Source: Alloalcanivorax gelatiniphagus (GTDB taxonomy: Bacteria > Pseudomonadota > Gammaproteobacteria > Pseudomonadales > Alcanivoracaceae). Taken from it: a DNA stretch of 64,000 bases. The notes below the pieces were generated by a model. The model was not told the origin of the DNA. It searched no databases and saw only the letters and a list, made by a program, of their open reading frames with translations. This document shows, in pieces, positions 17,616 through 25,868 of the stretch. The translations under genes and the position numbers were made by a program. How positions within the stretch are numbered: position 1 is the first letter of the stretch; the number at the start of each line of letters is the position of its first letter. The stretch is taken from assembly GCF_005938655.1 (NCBI RefSeq), contig NZ_VCQT01000036.1, positions 112,665-176,664 of the forward strand, read 5' to 3'.

Positions 17616-18041
17616 ATGAAAAAAGCATTCTATGCCCTCGGTCTGGCCGGCACGCTGGCGCTGGCGGCCTGCCAGAGCCAGCCCATGGACCCGAAGGCCA
17701 GCAGCACCGTTTATCAAGGCGTGCTGCCCTGCGCCGACTGCCCCGGCATCAAAACCACCCTCACCCTCTACCGCGACCAGGATGGCAAGGCCACCCGCTA
17801 CGAACTCAACCAGGAATACCTGGGCGTCGACCGCGGTATGGACGCGGACAACGACCGGGGCAACTGGGCGGTGCAACGCACCGATGTGGACGGCCGCGAT
17901 TACCCGGTGTTCGTGCTCAACCCGGAGCAGCCGGACGAGCAAGTGCGTTTCCTGCAGAACGCCACCAACGCGGTGGAACTGCTCAACGCCGAAGGCCAAC
18001 GCATCCAGTCCGAATTCAACTACACCCTGATGCAACAGTGA
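17616..18041 (+). CDS. NlpE N-terminal-domain lipoprotein
   Basis: A 141-residue outer-membrane lipoprotein: signal peptide with lipobox LALAAC, then one NlpE N-terminal-like domain with YQGVLPCADCPGIKTTL (CxxC motif) and ending NYTLMQQ. Full NlpE has a second domain that senses surface contact and copper stress through Cpx; only the N-terminal barrel is present here, as in many marine gammaproteobacteria. AGGGAGA precedes the ATG. A strong hairpin follows the stop. Its function is inferred as envelope or copper-stress related, with low certainty. Confidence 0.85.
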   Translation: MKKAFYALGLAGTLALAACQSQPMDPKASSTVYQGVLPCADCPGIKTTLTLYRDQDGKATRYELNQEYLGVDRGMDADNDRGNWAVQRTDVDGRDYPVFVLNPEQPDEQVRFLQNATNAVELLNAEGQRIQSEFNYTLMQQ

Positions 18042-18046
18042 TCGCC

Positions 18047-18084
18047 GTGCCCCGAAAACGGTCACCGACCGTTCTCGGGGGCAC
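18047..18084 (+). terminator. Long hairpin after the nlpE-like gene
   Basis: GTGCCCCGAAAACGGT pairs with ACCGTTCTCGGGGGCAC with one bulge and one mismatch, starting six bases after the stop. No T-run follows, but the length and position fit a transcription end. Confidence 0.55.
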
Positions 18085-18109
18085 CCCTGCCCAGCCAGGG
18101 TGCAAATAG

Positions 18110-18144
18110 GAATGACTTGCATTCAGTATTGCAAGTGCTAGACT
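18110..18144 (+). promoter_or_regulatory. exbB-tonB promoter with Fur-like palindromes
   Basis: TTGCAT at 18117-18122 and TAGACT at 18139-18144 (spacing 16, with TG at 18136) form a promoter. Two overlapping palindromes cover the -35: GAATG-ACTTG-CATTC (18110-18124) and CTTGCA-N8-TGCAAG (18116-18135). The first resembles a degenerate Fur box, which would suit a tonB operon. Confidence 0.5.
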
Positions 18145-18223
18145 CCCGGCTCTCTGGCGGCCCAGTCCTGTTCCGACCATCCGATCCCGATGGCGACGGC
18201 CGCCCGTCTACAGGAGCCCGGAC

Positions 18224-18913
18224 ATGACCTCTTTCCTGCAATTCCAACTTCCCGACTGGTTCGTCGCCGGCGGCGCCGCCATGTGGGTGCTCGCGCTGAT
18301 GTCGGTGGTGGGCCTCGCCACCCTGATCGCCAAGATTCTGCAATTCGCGCGGCTGCGCCCGGTATCCAGCAAAAAGGCCGATGCCCTGCTGGAAAGCCTG
18401 GCCAGCGGCCGCACCCCGGAGCCGACCTCGCCGGGCAACGCGCCCATCGACCGGGTGATCCTGAGCGCCTGGGAAAACCGGACCATGGACCCGGCCAGCT
18501 GGGAAGAAGACAGCCTGCGCCGGGGCCGTGAGGCCCTGGAAGAAATGCGCGGCGGGCTGCGCGCCCTGGAAGTGATCAGCGCCCTGGCCCCGCTGGTGGG
18601 CCTGCTGGGCACCGTGTTCGGCATGATCGGCGCCTTCCAGGCGCTGGAGACCGCCGGCTCCCAGGTGGACCCGTCGATCCTTTCCGGCGGCATCTGGGAA
18701 GCTCTGATCACCACCGCCGCCGGTCTTACCGTGGCGATTCCGGCCCTGGCCGCCTTCCACTGGGCGGACCGCACCATCGAACTGTGCCGGGAAAAACTGC
18801 AGGACCGGCTGGCCCGTCTCAAGGTGCAGATCCGCGACAGCGGCGACCGGGAAGCGGCGCCGACGGCCCCGCGCCAGGCGGAAGCCCCCCGTCGTCAGGC
18901 GGTGGCCGGCTGA
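18224..18913 (+). CDS. exbB: ExbB/TolQ/MotA-family proton channel subunit
   Basis: ExbB forms the pentameric membrane channel that, with ExbD, converts proton motive force into TonB movement. The 229-residue protein has three transmembrane helices: one at about residues 15-38, and two flanking the conserved [20 protein letters not shown] and [20 protein letters not shown] segments. It heads a four-gene operon with exbD, a second exbD and tonB, with gaps of 3, -4 and -4 bases. An alanine/proline-rich cytoplasmic tail is unusual but harmless. Confidence 0.93.
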   Translation: MTSFLQFQLPDWFVAGGAAMWVLALMSVVGLATLIAKILQFARLRPVSSKKADALLESLASGRTPEPTSPGNAPIDRVILSAWENRTMDPASWEEDSLRRGREALEEMRGGLRALEVISALAPLVGLLGTVFGMIGAFQALETAGSQVDPSILSGGIWEALITTAAGLTVAIPALAAFHWADRTIELCREKLQDRLARLKVQIRDSGDREAAPTAPRQAEAPRRQAVAG

Positions 18914-18916
18914 ACC

Positions 18917-19297
18917 ATGCATCTGGAGCCCGAACGTCACCGTTCGCCGAGCATCAGCCTGACGCCGCTGATCGATGTGGTGTTTATCCTGCTGGTGTTC
19001 TTCATGCTGGCCAGCCGCTTCGGCGACTGGAAGGACCTGCCGGTGAATGTGCTGCCCGCCGAGGAAAGCGCCGACCAGCAGGATAAGGACTGGCTGACCC
19101 TGACCGTGGAAGCGGACGGCCGGGTGGCGATCGGCGACCACCAATACGCGATAGGCGAACTGGCCGAGCATCTGCAGCCGGGACGCACGGTGCTGATCAC
19201 CGGTGAGCCGGAGGCGCCGCTGCAGGCCGCCCTGGCCACCCTGGACGCGGTGCGCGCCGCCGGCATCAAGGACGTGCAGCTGGAGCTGATGCCATGA
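18917..19297 (+). CDS. exbD: ExbD biopolymer transport protein, canonical copy
   Basis: ExbD supplies the proton-carrying aspartate inside the ExbB pore. The 126-residue protein has a short basic N-terminus, one helix (SLTPLIDVVFILLVFFML) with the essential Asp in PLIDVV, and a periplasmic domain. It starts three bases after exbB and overlaps the second exbD by four bases. Confidence 0.93.
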   Translation: MHLEPERHRSPSISLTPLIDVVFILLVFFMLASRFGDWKDLPVNVLPAEESADQQDKDWLTLTVEADGRVAIGDHQYAIGELAEHLQPGRTVLITGEPEAPLQAALATLDAVRAAGIKDVQLELMP

Positions 19298-19764
19298 ACC
19301 TGGAGTGCCCGGACAGCGGCCGCCGGCCGCCCCTGGAGCCGGTGCTGCCACTGATCAATGTGGTGTTCCTGCTGCTGATCTTCTTCATGGTGGCCGGCCA
19401 GCTGGCACCGCGCCCGGAAGGCGATGCCACCGCGCCGGACAGCGCCAGCGCCAACACCGAGGAAGACCTGGAACAGCTGATGCTGGTGCTCGACGCCGAA
19501 GGCCGCCTGCTGCACGACGGCCAGCCCCTGGACGCCGGCCAGGTCACCGAACTGGTCCGCGATTACCAGGCGCGGGGCGACCGTAAGCGCGCCGAGGCGG
19601 CGCTGATCCGTCAACAAAGTGAAGCCGCCGAGCAACAGGACCCGGTGCGGCTGCTGGCGGACGCCGGCACGCCCCTGAAAAGCCTGCGCCACAGCCTGGA
19701 GCTGCTGCGCGACGCCGGTGTCGAGGAAGTTCGTTTGGTTACCCGGAGTGAGAGCGCCCCGTGA
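19294..19764 (+). CDS. Second ExbD paralogue with Asn in place of the proton-carrying Asp
   Basis: The 156-residue protein has the ExbD layout: short N-terminus, one helix ([17 protein letters not shown]) and a longer periplasmic domain. The residue equal to the essential Asp of exbD is Asn (PLINVV, codon AAT), so this subunit cannot carry protons in the usual way. It may pair with the canonical ExbD in an asymmetric dimer or have a structural role. It overlaps exbD and tonB by four bases each, so the subunits are made together. Confidence 0.88.
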   Translation: MNLECPDSGRRPPLEPVLPLINVVFLLLIFFMVAGQLAPRPEGDATAPDSASANTEEDLEQLMLVLDAEGRLLHDGQPLDAGQVTELVRDYQARGDRKRAEAALIRQQSEAAEQQDPVRLLADAGTPLKSLRHSLELLRDAGVEEVRLVTRSESAP

Positions 19765-20549
19765 GTCGTAAACCGCGCCTGATTCTTGCCTGGACCCTGG
19801 CCCTGCTGGCCCATGCCGCCTTTCTGGTGGGCATCGAGAGCATGACGCTGGCCGGCGGCCGCCCCGCCAAACCCGGGGTGGAGCAGGCGGTCACCCTGAG
19901 CCTGGCCCCGAAACCCACCCAGAATACGGTGAGCACGGCGCCGGAGCCCAAGGCGGCACCGAAACCGGAGCCGAAGCCCGAGCCCAAGCCGGAACCCAAA
20001 CCCAAGCCAAAACCGAAGCCGAAGCCCAAACCGGAGCCAAAGCCGGAACCGAAGCCCAAGCCCAAACCCAAGCCGGAGCCCAAACCGGAACCGGAGCCCG
20101 AACCGGCGCCCCGGCCGGAGCCCGCCCCCACGCCACAGCCGGCGGCACCGGCGGACCAGGTGGATGACCAGACCCGCACCGCGTCCGGCCAGCAGCAGCC
20201 CCAGGGCCAGAAAGGCCGGGCCGGCGACCCGGGCAAGGGCGTGCACCGCAGTGGCAACCACGACAATCTGCTCAACCGCTACCTGGCCAAGGTCCGCGAC
20301 ACCATTGAGTACAACAAGGAATACCCGGCCCGGGCGCGCATGCGCCGCCAGCAGGGCGTGGTGGAAGTGAGCTTCCGGCTGAACAGCGATGGCCGGGCGC
20401 TGGACGTGACCCTGAAAGGCAGTTCGGACAGCCGCATCCTGGACCAGCAGTCCCTGGAGCTGGTGCGCCGGCTGCGCTTCCCGGAACCGCCCCCGGAACT
20501 GGCCGGCGAGCCGATCTCGGTGACCGTGCCGATTCATTACACTTTGTAG
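19761..20549 (+). CDS. tonB: TonB energy transducer with long Pro-Lys/Pro-Glu spacer
   Basis: TonB spans the periplasm and pulls on outer-membrane receptors. The 262-residue protein starts with GTG and has an N-terminal signal anchor (about residues 5-25). A spacer of roughly 60 residues consists almost only of EP/KP repeats (about 19945-20140). The C-terminal TonB domain begins near [20 protein letters not shown] and ends [10 protein letters not shown]. The hexanucleotide-like DNA of the spacer is prone to length change. The partner receptor at 39751 lies in the same window. Confidence 0.93.
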   Translation: MSRKPRLILAWTLALLAHAAFLVGIESMTLAGGRPAKPGVEQAVTLSLAPKPTQNTVSTAPEPKAAPKPEPKPEPKPEPKPKPKPKPKPKPEPKPEPKPKPKPKPEPKPEPEPEPAPRPEPAPTPQPAAPADQVDDQTRTASGQQQPQGQKGRAGDPGKGVHRSGNHDNLLNRYLAKVRDTIEYNKEYPARARMRRQQGVVEVSFRLNSDGRALDVTLKGSSDSRILDQQSLELVRRLRFPEPPPELAGEPISVTVPIHYTL

Positions 20550-20564
20550 CGCCCTTGCGGGCGC

Positions 20565-20630
20565 GATACAGGATGCAGGATACAGGGTGAAGGGCCAGCC
20601 CCCTGTATCCTGCATCCTGAATCCTGTATC
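20565..20630. repeat. Inverted arms of 7-nt repeats (GGATACA type)
   Basis: GGATACA/GGATGCA heptamers form a left arm (20565-20587), and CCTGTAT/CCTGCAT/CCTGAAT heptamers form a right arm (20601-20630). The arms pair over about 22 bases around a 13-nt loop. A hairpin GCGCCC-TTGC-GGGCGC (20549-20564) precedes it. Together they end the tonB operon facing the convergent mpl gene. A related half-site (GGATACAGG twice) is at 22027-22049. Confidence 0.8.
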
Positions 20631-20636
20631 CCGGTT

Positions 20637-22001
20637 TTACCCCCTACTCTCCTTCTCGCGCAGCGCCGCCAGCACCTTCTCATGCACCCCGCCGAAACCA
20701 CCGTTACTCATGATCACCACGTGCAACGGCCCCGGTTCGGCGGCCACCGTGGCCACCAGTTCCTCCAGATCCCGGCTCACCGAGGCCGGCACCGGCGAGT
20801 CCGCCACCACCGGGTCCAGGGACCAGTCCAGCCCCGGCGGCTGATACCAGATCACCCGGTCGGCGTCGGCGGTGCTGGCCGCCAGGGCATCCCGGTGGCG
20901 GCCCAGGCGCATGGTGTTGGAACGGGGCTCGATCACCGCCAGCACCCGCTCATCACCCACCTTGCGGCGCAGCCCTTCCAGAGTGGTGGCGATGGCGGTG
21001 GGATGGTGGGCGAAGTCGTCGTAGACGCGCACGCCGCCGATCTCGCCACGCAGCTCCATGCGTCGCTTGACGCCCCGGAACTCGCACAGGGCGGCGGCGC
21101 CGTCCGCCAGGGTCACGCCCACATGGCGGGCCGCCAGCAGCGCCGCCATGGCGTTGTTGACGTTATGGCGGCCGGTCAGCTCCCAGTCCACCCGGCCCGC
21201 CTCGCGGCCGTTCTCCAGCACCGTGAACACGCCGCCGTCGGCGTGCTCCAGCCGGTAGCCCGGCTCGCCGCCCTCGGCGAAGCGTTCCACCTCGCTCCAG
21301 CAGCCCTTTTCCAGAGTCTCTTCCAGGGCCGCCTCGCCGGCGGGCAGGATAATCCGCCCCTGGGACGGGATGGTGCGGATCAGATGGTGGAACTGGGTCT
21401 GGATGGCGCCCAGATCGGCGAAGATGTCCGCATGATCGAACTCCAGATTATTGAGAATGGCGGTGCGCGGCCGGTAGTGGACGAACTTGCTGCGCTTGTC
21501 GAAGAAGGCGGTGTCGTACTCGTCCGCTTCCACCACGAAAAACGGCGTGTCGCCGAGCCGGGCGGAAACGCCGAAATTGCCCGGCACGCCACCGATCAGA
21601 TAGCCCGGCGCCAGCCCGGCGTGCTCCAGAATCCAGGCCAGCATGGAGCTGGTGGTGGTCTTGCCATGGGTGCCGGCCACCGCCAGCACCCAGCGCCCGG
21701 GCAGCACCACCTCGGCCAGCATCTGCGCCCCGGAGGTGTACGGCAGCCCCCGGTCCAGCAAATACTCCACCGCCGGATTGCCCCGGCTCAGGGCGTTGCC
21801 CACCACCACCAGATCCGGCGCCGGCTCCAGCTGGGCCGGATCATAGCCCTCGATCAGCTCAATGCCGGCGGCCGCCAGCTGATCGCTCATCGGCGGATAC
21901 ACGTTCTGGTCCGACCCGGTGACCCGATGGCCCTTGGCCCGCGCCAGCAACGCCAACGACCCCATGAAGGTGCCGCAGATACCGAGAATGTGAATGTGCA
22001 T
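20637..22001 (-). CDS. mpl: UDP-MurNAc:L-Ala-gamma-D-Glu-meso-DAP ligase
   Basis: Mpl reattaches recycled murein tripeptide to UDP-MurNAc using ATP, saving new synthesis. The 454-residue protein has the Mur ligase fold: HIHILGICGTFMGSLALLA at the N-terminus, ATP loop GTHGKTTTSSMLAW, and YDDFAHHPTAIATTLEGLR in the C-terminal part. The start is the ATG at 22001, where family homology begins; the open frame extends further upstream without homology. It complements the peptidoglycan genes elsewhere in the window. Confidence 0.95.
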   Translation of the reverse strand: MHIHILGICGTFMGSLALLARAKGHRVTGSDQNVYPPMSDQLAAAGIELIEGYDPAQLEPAPDLVVVGNALSRGNPAVEYLLDRGLPYTSGAQMLAEVVLPGRWVLAVAGTHGKTTTSSMLAWILEHAGLAPGYLIGGVPGNFGVSARLGDTPFFVVEADEYDTAFFDKRSKFVHYRPRTAILNNLEFDHADIFADLGAIQTQFHHLIRTIPSQGRIILPAGEAALEETLEKGCWSEVERFAEGGEPGYRLEHADGGVFTVLENGREAGRVDWELTGRHNVNNAMAALLAARHVGVTLADGAAALCEFRGVKRRMELRGEIGGVRVYDDFAHHPTAIATTLEGLRRKVGDERVLAVIEPRSNTMRLGRHRDALAASTADADRVIWYQPPGLDWSLDPVVADSPVPASVSRDLEELVATVAAEPGPLHVVIMSNGGFGGVHEKVLAALREKESRG

Positions 22002-22026
22002 GGGGGCCTCGTTTAAAGACGGTTCA

Positions 22027-22277
22027 GGATACAGGGGGAAGGATACAGGGGGTGGACGGGACGGCAAGCGGCTGACGCTCGGTTTGTGGCGCGGGACGGT
22101 GCGGGTAAGGGCCGGTTCAAAGTTAAAAGTTGAAAGGACCTGGCCTGTGGGGTTTGCACGCGGCCGTTGGCCGATCTGTCGCTTGCAGCTTGTCACTGCG
22201 CGCAGGGCGCGGGCACGACCTCTCCGTCGCATCCTCCTCCTGCCGCGCCTTTCAACTTTTAACTTTGAACTTTCAAC
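22027..22277. repeat. Heptamer-repeat inverted element between mpl and maoC
   Basis: The 367-bp gap 22002-22368 holds no gene. GTTCAAA-GTTAAAA-GTTGAAA-G at 22115-22136 is perfectly inverted at 22249-22270, and one further TTTCAAC follows to 22277. The 112-nt centre is GC-rich and contains GCTTGCAGCTTG. At 22027-22049, GGATACAGG occurs twice, 14 bases apart. Confidence 0.8.
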
Positions 22278-22368
22278 TTCGCCGCCCCCCTGCCCGACAT
22301 CCCTCCCCTTGCGGCCCGCCGCCGGAAGCCCGAAGCTACCCCCTTTTGAATCGTTTGAGGGACAAACC

Positions 22369-22827
22369 ATGCTGACAATAACCAGCCCCGAGGAACTGAA
22401 CGCCTGGGTGGGTAAGGAACTGGGCGTCACCGATTGGATGACCATCAGCCAGGAGCGGATCAATCAGTTCGCCGAGGCCACCGGTGATTTCCAGTGGATT
22501 CATGTGGACGCGGAGCGGGCGGCGAAGGAGTCACCGTTCGGGGGCACCATCGCCCACGGCTATCTGACCCTGTCGCTGATTCCCATGTTCAAGGACCAGA
22601 TCTACACCATCGAAGGGGTCAAGGCGGGCATCAACTACGGCCTCAACAGCTGCCGTTTTCTGGCCCCGGTGCCGTCCGGCGCGCGGGTACGCGGACGCTT
22701 CCTAATGAAATCCGTGCAACAGAAAGGCGAAGGCCGCTATCTGCTGTGCAATGAGGTGACCATCGAGCTGGAAGGCAGCGAGAAACCGGCCTGCATCGCC
22801 GAAAGTCTGGGCATGGTGTTGTTTTAA
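22369..22827 (+). CDS. MaoC family (R)-specific enoyl-CoA hydratase-like protein
   Basis: A 152-residue single hot-dog-fold protein. The hydratase motif is clear: ATGDFQWIHVDAERA carries the Asp/His pair, and FGGTIAHGYLTLSLIP follows. Members hydrate trans-2-enoyl-CoA, and in lipid-storing bacteria some feed beta-oxidation intermediates to PHA or wax metabolism. GAGGGA precedes the ATG by about eight bases. It stands alone, flanked by heptamer-repeat elements on both sides. Confidence 0.9.
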   Translation: MLTITSPEELNAWVGKELGVTDWMTISQERINQFAEATGDFQWIHVDAERAAKESPFGGTIAHGYLTLSLIPMFKDQIYTIEGVKAGINYGLNSCRFLAPVPSGARVRGRFLMKSVQQKGEGRYLLCNEVTIELEGSEKPACIAESLGMVLF

Positions 22828-22833
22828 AGATGA

Positions 22834-22938
22834 GTTGAAAGTTTAAAGTTGAAAGTTAAAACGCGGGCAAGGCCTAGCGGTTCGGCCAGGCCGAGCCCGC
22901 GCCTTTCAACTTTTAACTTGTAACTTGTAACTTTCAAC
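22834..22938. repeat. Heptamer-repeat inverted element after maoC
   Basis: The left arm is GTTGAAA-GTTTAAA-GTTGAAA-GTTAAAA (22834-22861). The right arm is TTTCAAC-TTTTAAC-TTGTAAC-TTGTAAC-TTTCAAC (22904-22938). The GC-rich centre contains GCGGGC/GCCCGC. It lies exactly between the convergent maoC and fmdB genes and probably forms a bidirectional transcript end. Confidence 0.8.
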
Positions 22939-22941
22939 TGC

Positions 22942-23274
22942 TCAGTGACTGATCATCCAGGGCCGGGCCGAGGGAAACATCTTCTTTCCGTCGGCGGTGT
23001 AGAACACCTTCGGGTTGGCCTTGGCGTGGTGGCAGCAGCCCTGTTCCTTTTCCGAGTGATGGTTACCCCGGCGCGGTTCGTGGGCGGCCCGTTCGTTGCG
23101 GGCGAAGGCCGCGCGTCGTTCCGGCGCCATGTCCAGCACCGTGGGCGCCACCAGGATCACCCGGGCGGACAAGGTGCCGCAGGTGGGGCAGGCGCGGGTT
23201 TCACCCGCGTCCGCCACTTCCACCAGCTGGTGGAACAGGCCGTGCTCGGTGCACTTGTAGTCGTACAGCGGCAT
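22942..23274 (-). CDS. fmdB: FmdB-type zinc-ribbon protein
   Basis: A 110-residue protein with the N-terminal FmdB zinc ribbon: MPLYDYKCTEHG, then ACPTCG about 25 residues later. A histidine- and cysteine-rich stretch (HHSEKEQGCCHHAK) follows. In Methylophilus methylotrophus FmdB was proposed as a regulator of formamidase genes; the biochemical role is not settled. It starts 14 bases after fmdA and ends the amide operon. The extra Cys/His cluster suggests a second metal site. Confidence 0.87.
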   Translation of the reverse strand: MPLYDYKCTEHGLFHQLVEVADAGETRACPTCGTLSARVILVAPTVLDMAPERRAAFARNERAAHEPRRGNHHSEKEQGCCHHAKANPKVFYTADGKKMFPSARPWMISH

Positions 23275-23288
23275 AGTCCGATCCTCCC

Positions 23289-24518
23289 CTATTTATCCTT
23301 GGCCAGCGGCACGTCGGTGCTGCCGGCGACGCTGTGTTGCGGGCCATCCGGTCCCGGTTTCAGGTCGAAGTCGAAGATATCCGTGGGCAGCCACAGGGTG
23401 GCGCAGGCGTTGGGCACGTCCACCACGCCGCTGATATGCCCCTGCACCGGGGCGCAGCCCAGCAGCGAGTAGGCCTGGGCGCCGGTGTAGCCGAATTTCT
23501 TCAGGTATTCGATGGCGTTGAGGCAGGCCTGGCGGTAGGCGATGTGCACGTCCAGGTAGTGCTGCTTGCCCTGCTCGTCCACGGAGATGCCTTCGAAGAT
23601 CAGGTAGTCGTCGTACTTGGGCGCCATGGGGCTGGGCTTGAAGATCGGGTTCTTGATGGCGTACTTCTCCATGCCACCCTTGATCAGGTTCACGCGCAGG
23701 TGAATCCAGCCGGCCATTTCGATGGCGCCGCAGAAGGTGATCTCGCCGTCGCCCTGGCTGAAGTGCAGGTCGCCCACGGACAGGCCCGCGTCTTTCACAT
23801 ACACCGGGAAATACACCTGGGAGCCCCGGGACAGATCCTTGATGTCGCAGTTACCGCCGTGTTCCCGGGGCGGCACGGTACGCGCGCCTTCGGCGGCGGC
23901 GGCGTCTTTTTCACTGCCTTTCAGCTTGCCCATATGGGCGGTGTCGGCGAACGGCAGGTTAACCAGGCCCGGCACCCGATCCGGCTCGGTGTCGTAGAGC
24001 GCTTTTTCCCGGTCGTTCCATTCCTTGAGCATTTCCTTGGACGGCAGACAGCCGATCAGGCCCGGGTGAATCATGCCGGCGAATTCCACGCCGGGGATGT
24101 GCCGGGATTTGGTGAACATGCCGTTGAAATCCCAGATGGTTTTCTGTGCTTCCGGGAAATGTTCGGTCAGAAAACCGCCACCGTTTTGTTTGGAGAAAAA
24201 GCCGTTAAAGCCCCATTGGCTTTCGTCGAAGGCGCCGATATCAAGGATATCCACCACCAGCAGATCGCCGGGTTCCGCCCCTTCCACGCCCACCGGGCCG
24301 GTGAGGAAGTGCACCTGGGTCAGGTCCACGTCGCGCACGTCCTCGGCGTTGTCGTTGTTTTCGATCTGGCCACCGGTCCAGTCGTGGCATTCGAGGATAA
24401 AGTCCTCGCCGGGTTTCACCATGGCGGCCATGGGAATGTCCGGGTGCCAGCGGTTGTGGACGCCTTCGTTGTCGTAGGGGGATTTGTTCAGGTCGATCTT
24501 GATGATGGTATCAGCCAT
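23289..24518 (-). CDS. fmdA: Formamidase (acetamidase/formamidase family)
   Basis: FmdA hydrolyses formamide and other short amides to the acid and ammonia. The 409-residue cytosolic enzyme matches the FmdA_AmdA family along its length: ECHDWTGGQIENNDNAEDV near the N-terminus, PGVEFAGMIHPGLIGCLPS, HFSQGDGEITFCGAIEMAGW and YSLLGCAPVQGHISGVVDVP. It is followed by fmdB and preceded by a 296-bp gap, so it may have its own promoter. Together with amiE and Urt it makes a nitrogen-scavenging route. Confidence 0.94.
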   Translation of the reverse strand: MADTIIKIDLNKSPYDNEGVHNRWHPDIPMAAMVKPGEDFILECHDWTGGQIENNDNAEDVRDVDLTQVHFLTGPVGVEGAEPGDLLVVDILDIGAFDESQWGFNGFFSKQNGGGFLTEHFPEAQKTIWDFNGMFTKSRHIPGVEFAGMIHPGLIGCLPSKEMLKEWNDREKALYDTEPDRVPGLVNLPFADTAHMGKLKGSEKDAAAAEGARTVPPREHGGNCDIKDLSRGSQVYFPVYVKDAGLSVGDLHFSQGDGEITFCGAIEMAGWIHLRVNLIKGGMEKYAIKNPIFKPSPMAPKYDDYLIFEGISVDEQGKQHYLDVHIAYRQACLNAIEYLKKFGYTGAQAYSLLGCAPVQGHISGVVDVPNACATLWLPTDIFDFDLKPGPDGPQHSVAGSTDVPLAKDK

Positions 24519-24814
24519 GGTGCCTCTCCGATTGGCGAGCCTGTTTTCGTTGTTAGATTAACGATCATGGACGATTGCGGGCATTGGTGAAAGGGCCAAG
24601 GGGGCTACGTTGGATGACGTATTGTTTTTCGGGGTTTTTTTTGAGGTTCATCGCGCTTTAGCGAAAAAATTGATGTGGTTTTTTTATCCAGGGCGCGGAG
24701 CTGTGTGGGTTGGGGGTTGTTGTAGGAGCGGCTTCAGCCGCGATGACGATGGCACCGCCGTTTATCGCGACTGAAGTCGCTCCTACAGGGCAAACAGGTT
24801 TGGGGGTTTTGGGG
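24519..24814. repeat. AT-rich spacer and REP pair between amiB and fmdA
   Basis: A BIME at 24722-24786 consists of GTAGGAGCGGCTTCAGCCGC GAT, a 19-nt spacer and an inverted GCGACT-type REP, in the order seen in the 13.6-kb array. The rest (24600-24700) is unusually AT-rich, with T- and A-runs and CGCTTTAGCG. It may hold the fmdA promoter, but I cannot point to a clear one. Confidence 0.75.
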
Positions 24815-25855
24815 TTATTCCGGGGTGATGTGGAGGCGGTTCTGGTGGAGGGTGGCGTGGAAGCGGGTGTGGTCCGGGTATTCTAGCAGGGCCCGGGCCA
24901 GGGGTGGTTCCAGGTGGGTGCGCAGGCGGCGGGCCAGGTGGCGGGCGCCGTAGGCCGGGTCGTGATGTTGTTGCAGCCAGGCGCGGGCGCTGTTGTCCAG
25001 GGTCAGGTCCGCGTCGCGGCGGGCCAGGCGTTGCTGGAGCTTGTCCAGTTCAATGTCCAGCAGGGCGTCCAGGCGGCTTTCATCCAGGGTCTGGAAGTGA
25101 TGGATACGGTCGATGCGGTTGAGAAATTCCGGGTCGAAGCGCTGCCGCAGGGCCTGTTCCACTTTTTGTTGGGCGCCGGACTCGCCGTCGCCGAACCAGC
25201 TTCGCCAACCGCGCTTTTGCCGCCGCCGGTGGGCGGCGGCGTCGGCGGCGCCGATATTGCTGGTCATCAGGATCACGCTGTTGCGGAAGTCCAGGCTCCG
25301 GGTGCCGCCGGACAGGGTCAGGCGGCCCCGTTCCAGCACATTGAGCAGGGTGCGGATCACTTCCGTGTCCGCCTTTTCCAGTTCGTCGAACAGCACGATG
25401 CCGGGCTTGCTGTAACTGCCCTGGATGGCGTCCGCGTCAAACAGGGTGTGGCCTTCCTTGCTGCCCACGTAGCCCGGCGGCGCGCCGGTAAGCGCGGCGG
25501 CGTAGTGTTCCTGGGCCAGGGTGTTCATATCGATGCGGCACAGGGCGTCCGCGTGGCCGTGGATGGCCTCGGCGAGCAGCCGGGCGGTTTCCGTTTTGCC
25601 GACGCCGGTGGGGCCGACAAACAGCTGCACCGCCAGGGGCCGCTGGGGGTCGCCCAGATCCGCCTTGAGCACCCACAGCATATCTTCCAGGGCCTCCAGC
25701 ACCGGGTCCTGCCCCACCAGGCGGGCCCGCAGCAGGGCCATTACCCGGTCCGGCTCGAACAGAAAGCGCGCCGCCCGTTCCGGTCGGGCGGCGCGGCGTT
25801 GCTGGTCAAGCAGTTCCTGGTTCCTTTCCAGGCGATCGTTGATAAACGGCATCAT
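24815..25855 (-). CDS. amiB: AAA+ ATPase of the AmiB type (Clp-like)
   Basis: The 346-residue ATPase has Walker A GPTGVGKTETA, the pore-loop-like GAPPGYVGSKEG, Walker B IVLFDELEKA, sensor ILMTSNIG and a ClpB-type C-terminal domain (DPAYGARHLARRLRTHLEPP). It matches the second AAA module of Clp/Hsp100 proteins. In Pseudomonas aeruginosa the amidase operon amiEBCRS has such an ATPase as its second gene, of unclear role. It follows amiE directly. I chose the ATG at 25855 (GAGG 11 bases upstream); a GTG at 25867 is possible. It has no ClpP-binding loop or N-domain that I can see. Confidence 0.82.
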   Translation of the reverse strand: MMPFINDRLERNQELLDQQRRAARPERAARFLFEPDRVMALLRARLVGQDPVLEALEDMLWVLKADLGDPQRPLAVQLFVGPTGVGKTETARLLAEAIHGHADALCRIDMNTLAQEHYAAALTGAPPGYVGSKEGHTLFDADAIQGSYSKPGIVLFDELEKADTEVIRTLLNVLERGRLTLSGGTRSLDFRNSVILMTSNIGAADAAAHRRRQKRGWRSWFGDGESGAQQKVEQALRQRFDPEFLNRIDRIHHFQTLDESRLDALLDIELDKLQQRLARRDADLTLDNSARAWLQQHHDPAYGARHLARRLRTHLEPPLARALLEYPDHTRFHATLHQNRLHITPE

Positions 25856-25868
25856 GGAGGAAAGCACC

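Noticed and set aside
19739..20275. Minus-strand Gly/Ser-rich open frame opposite tonB
   Set aside because: It is the complement of the Pro-Lys/Pro-Glu repeat; tonB has the conserved C-terminal domain.
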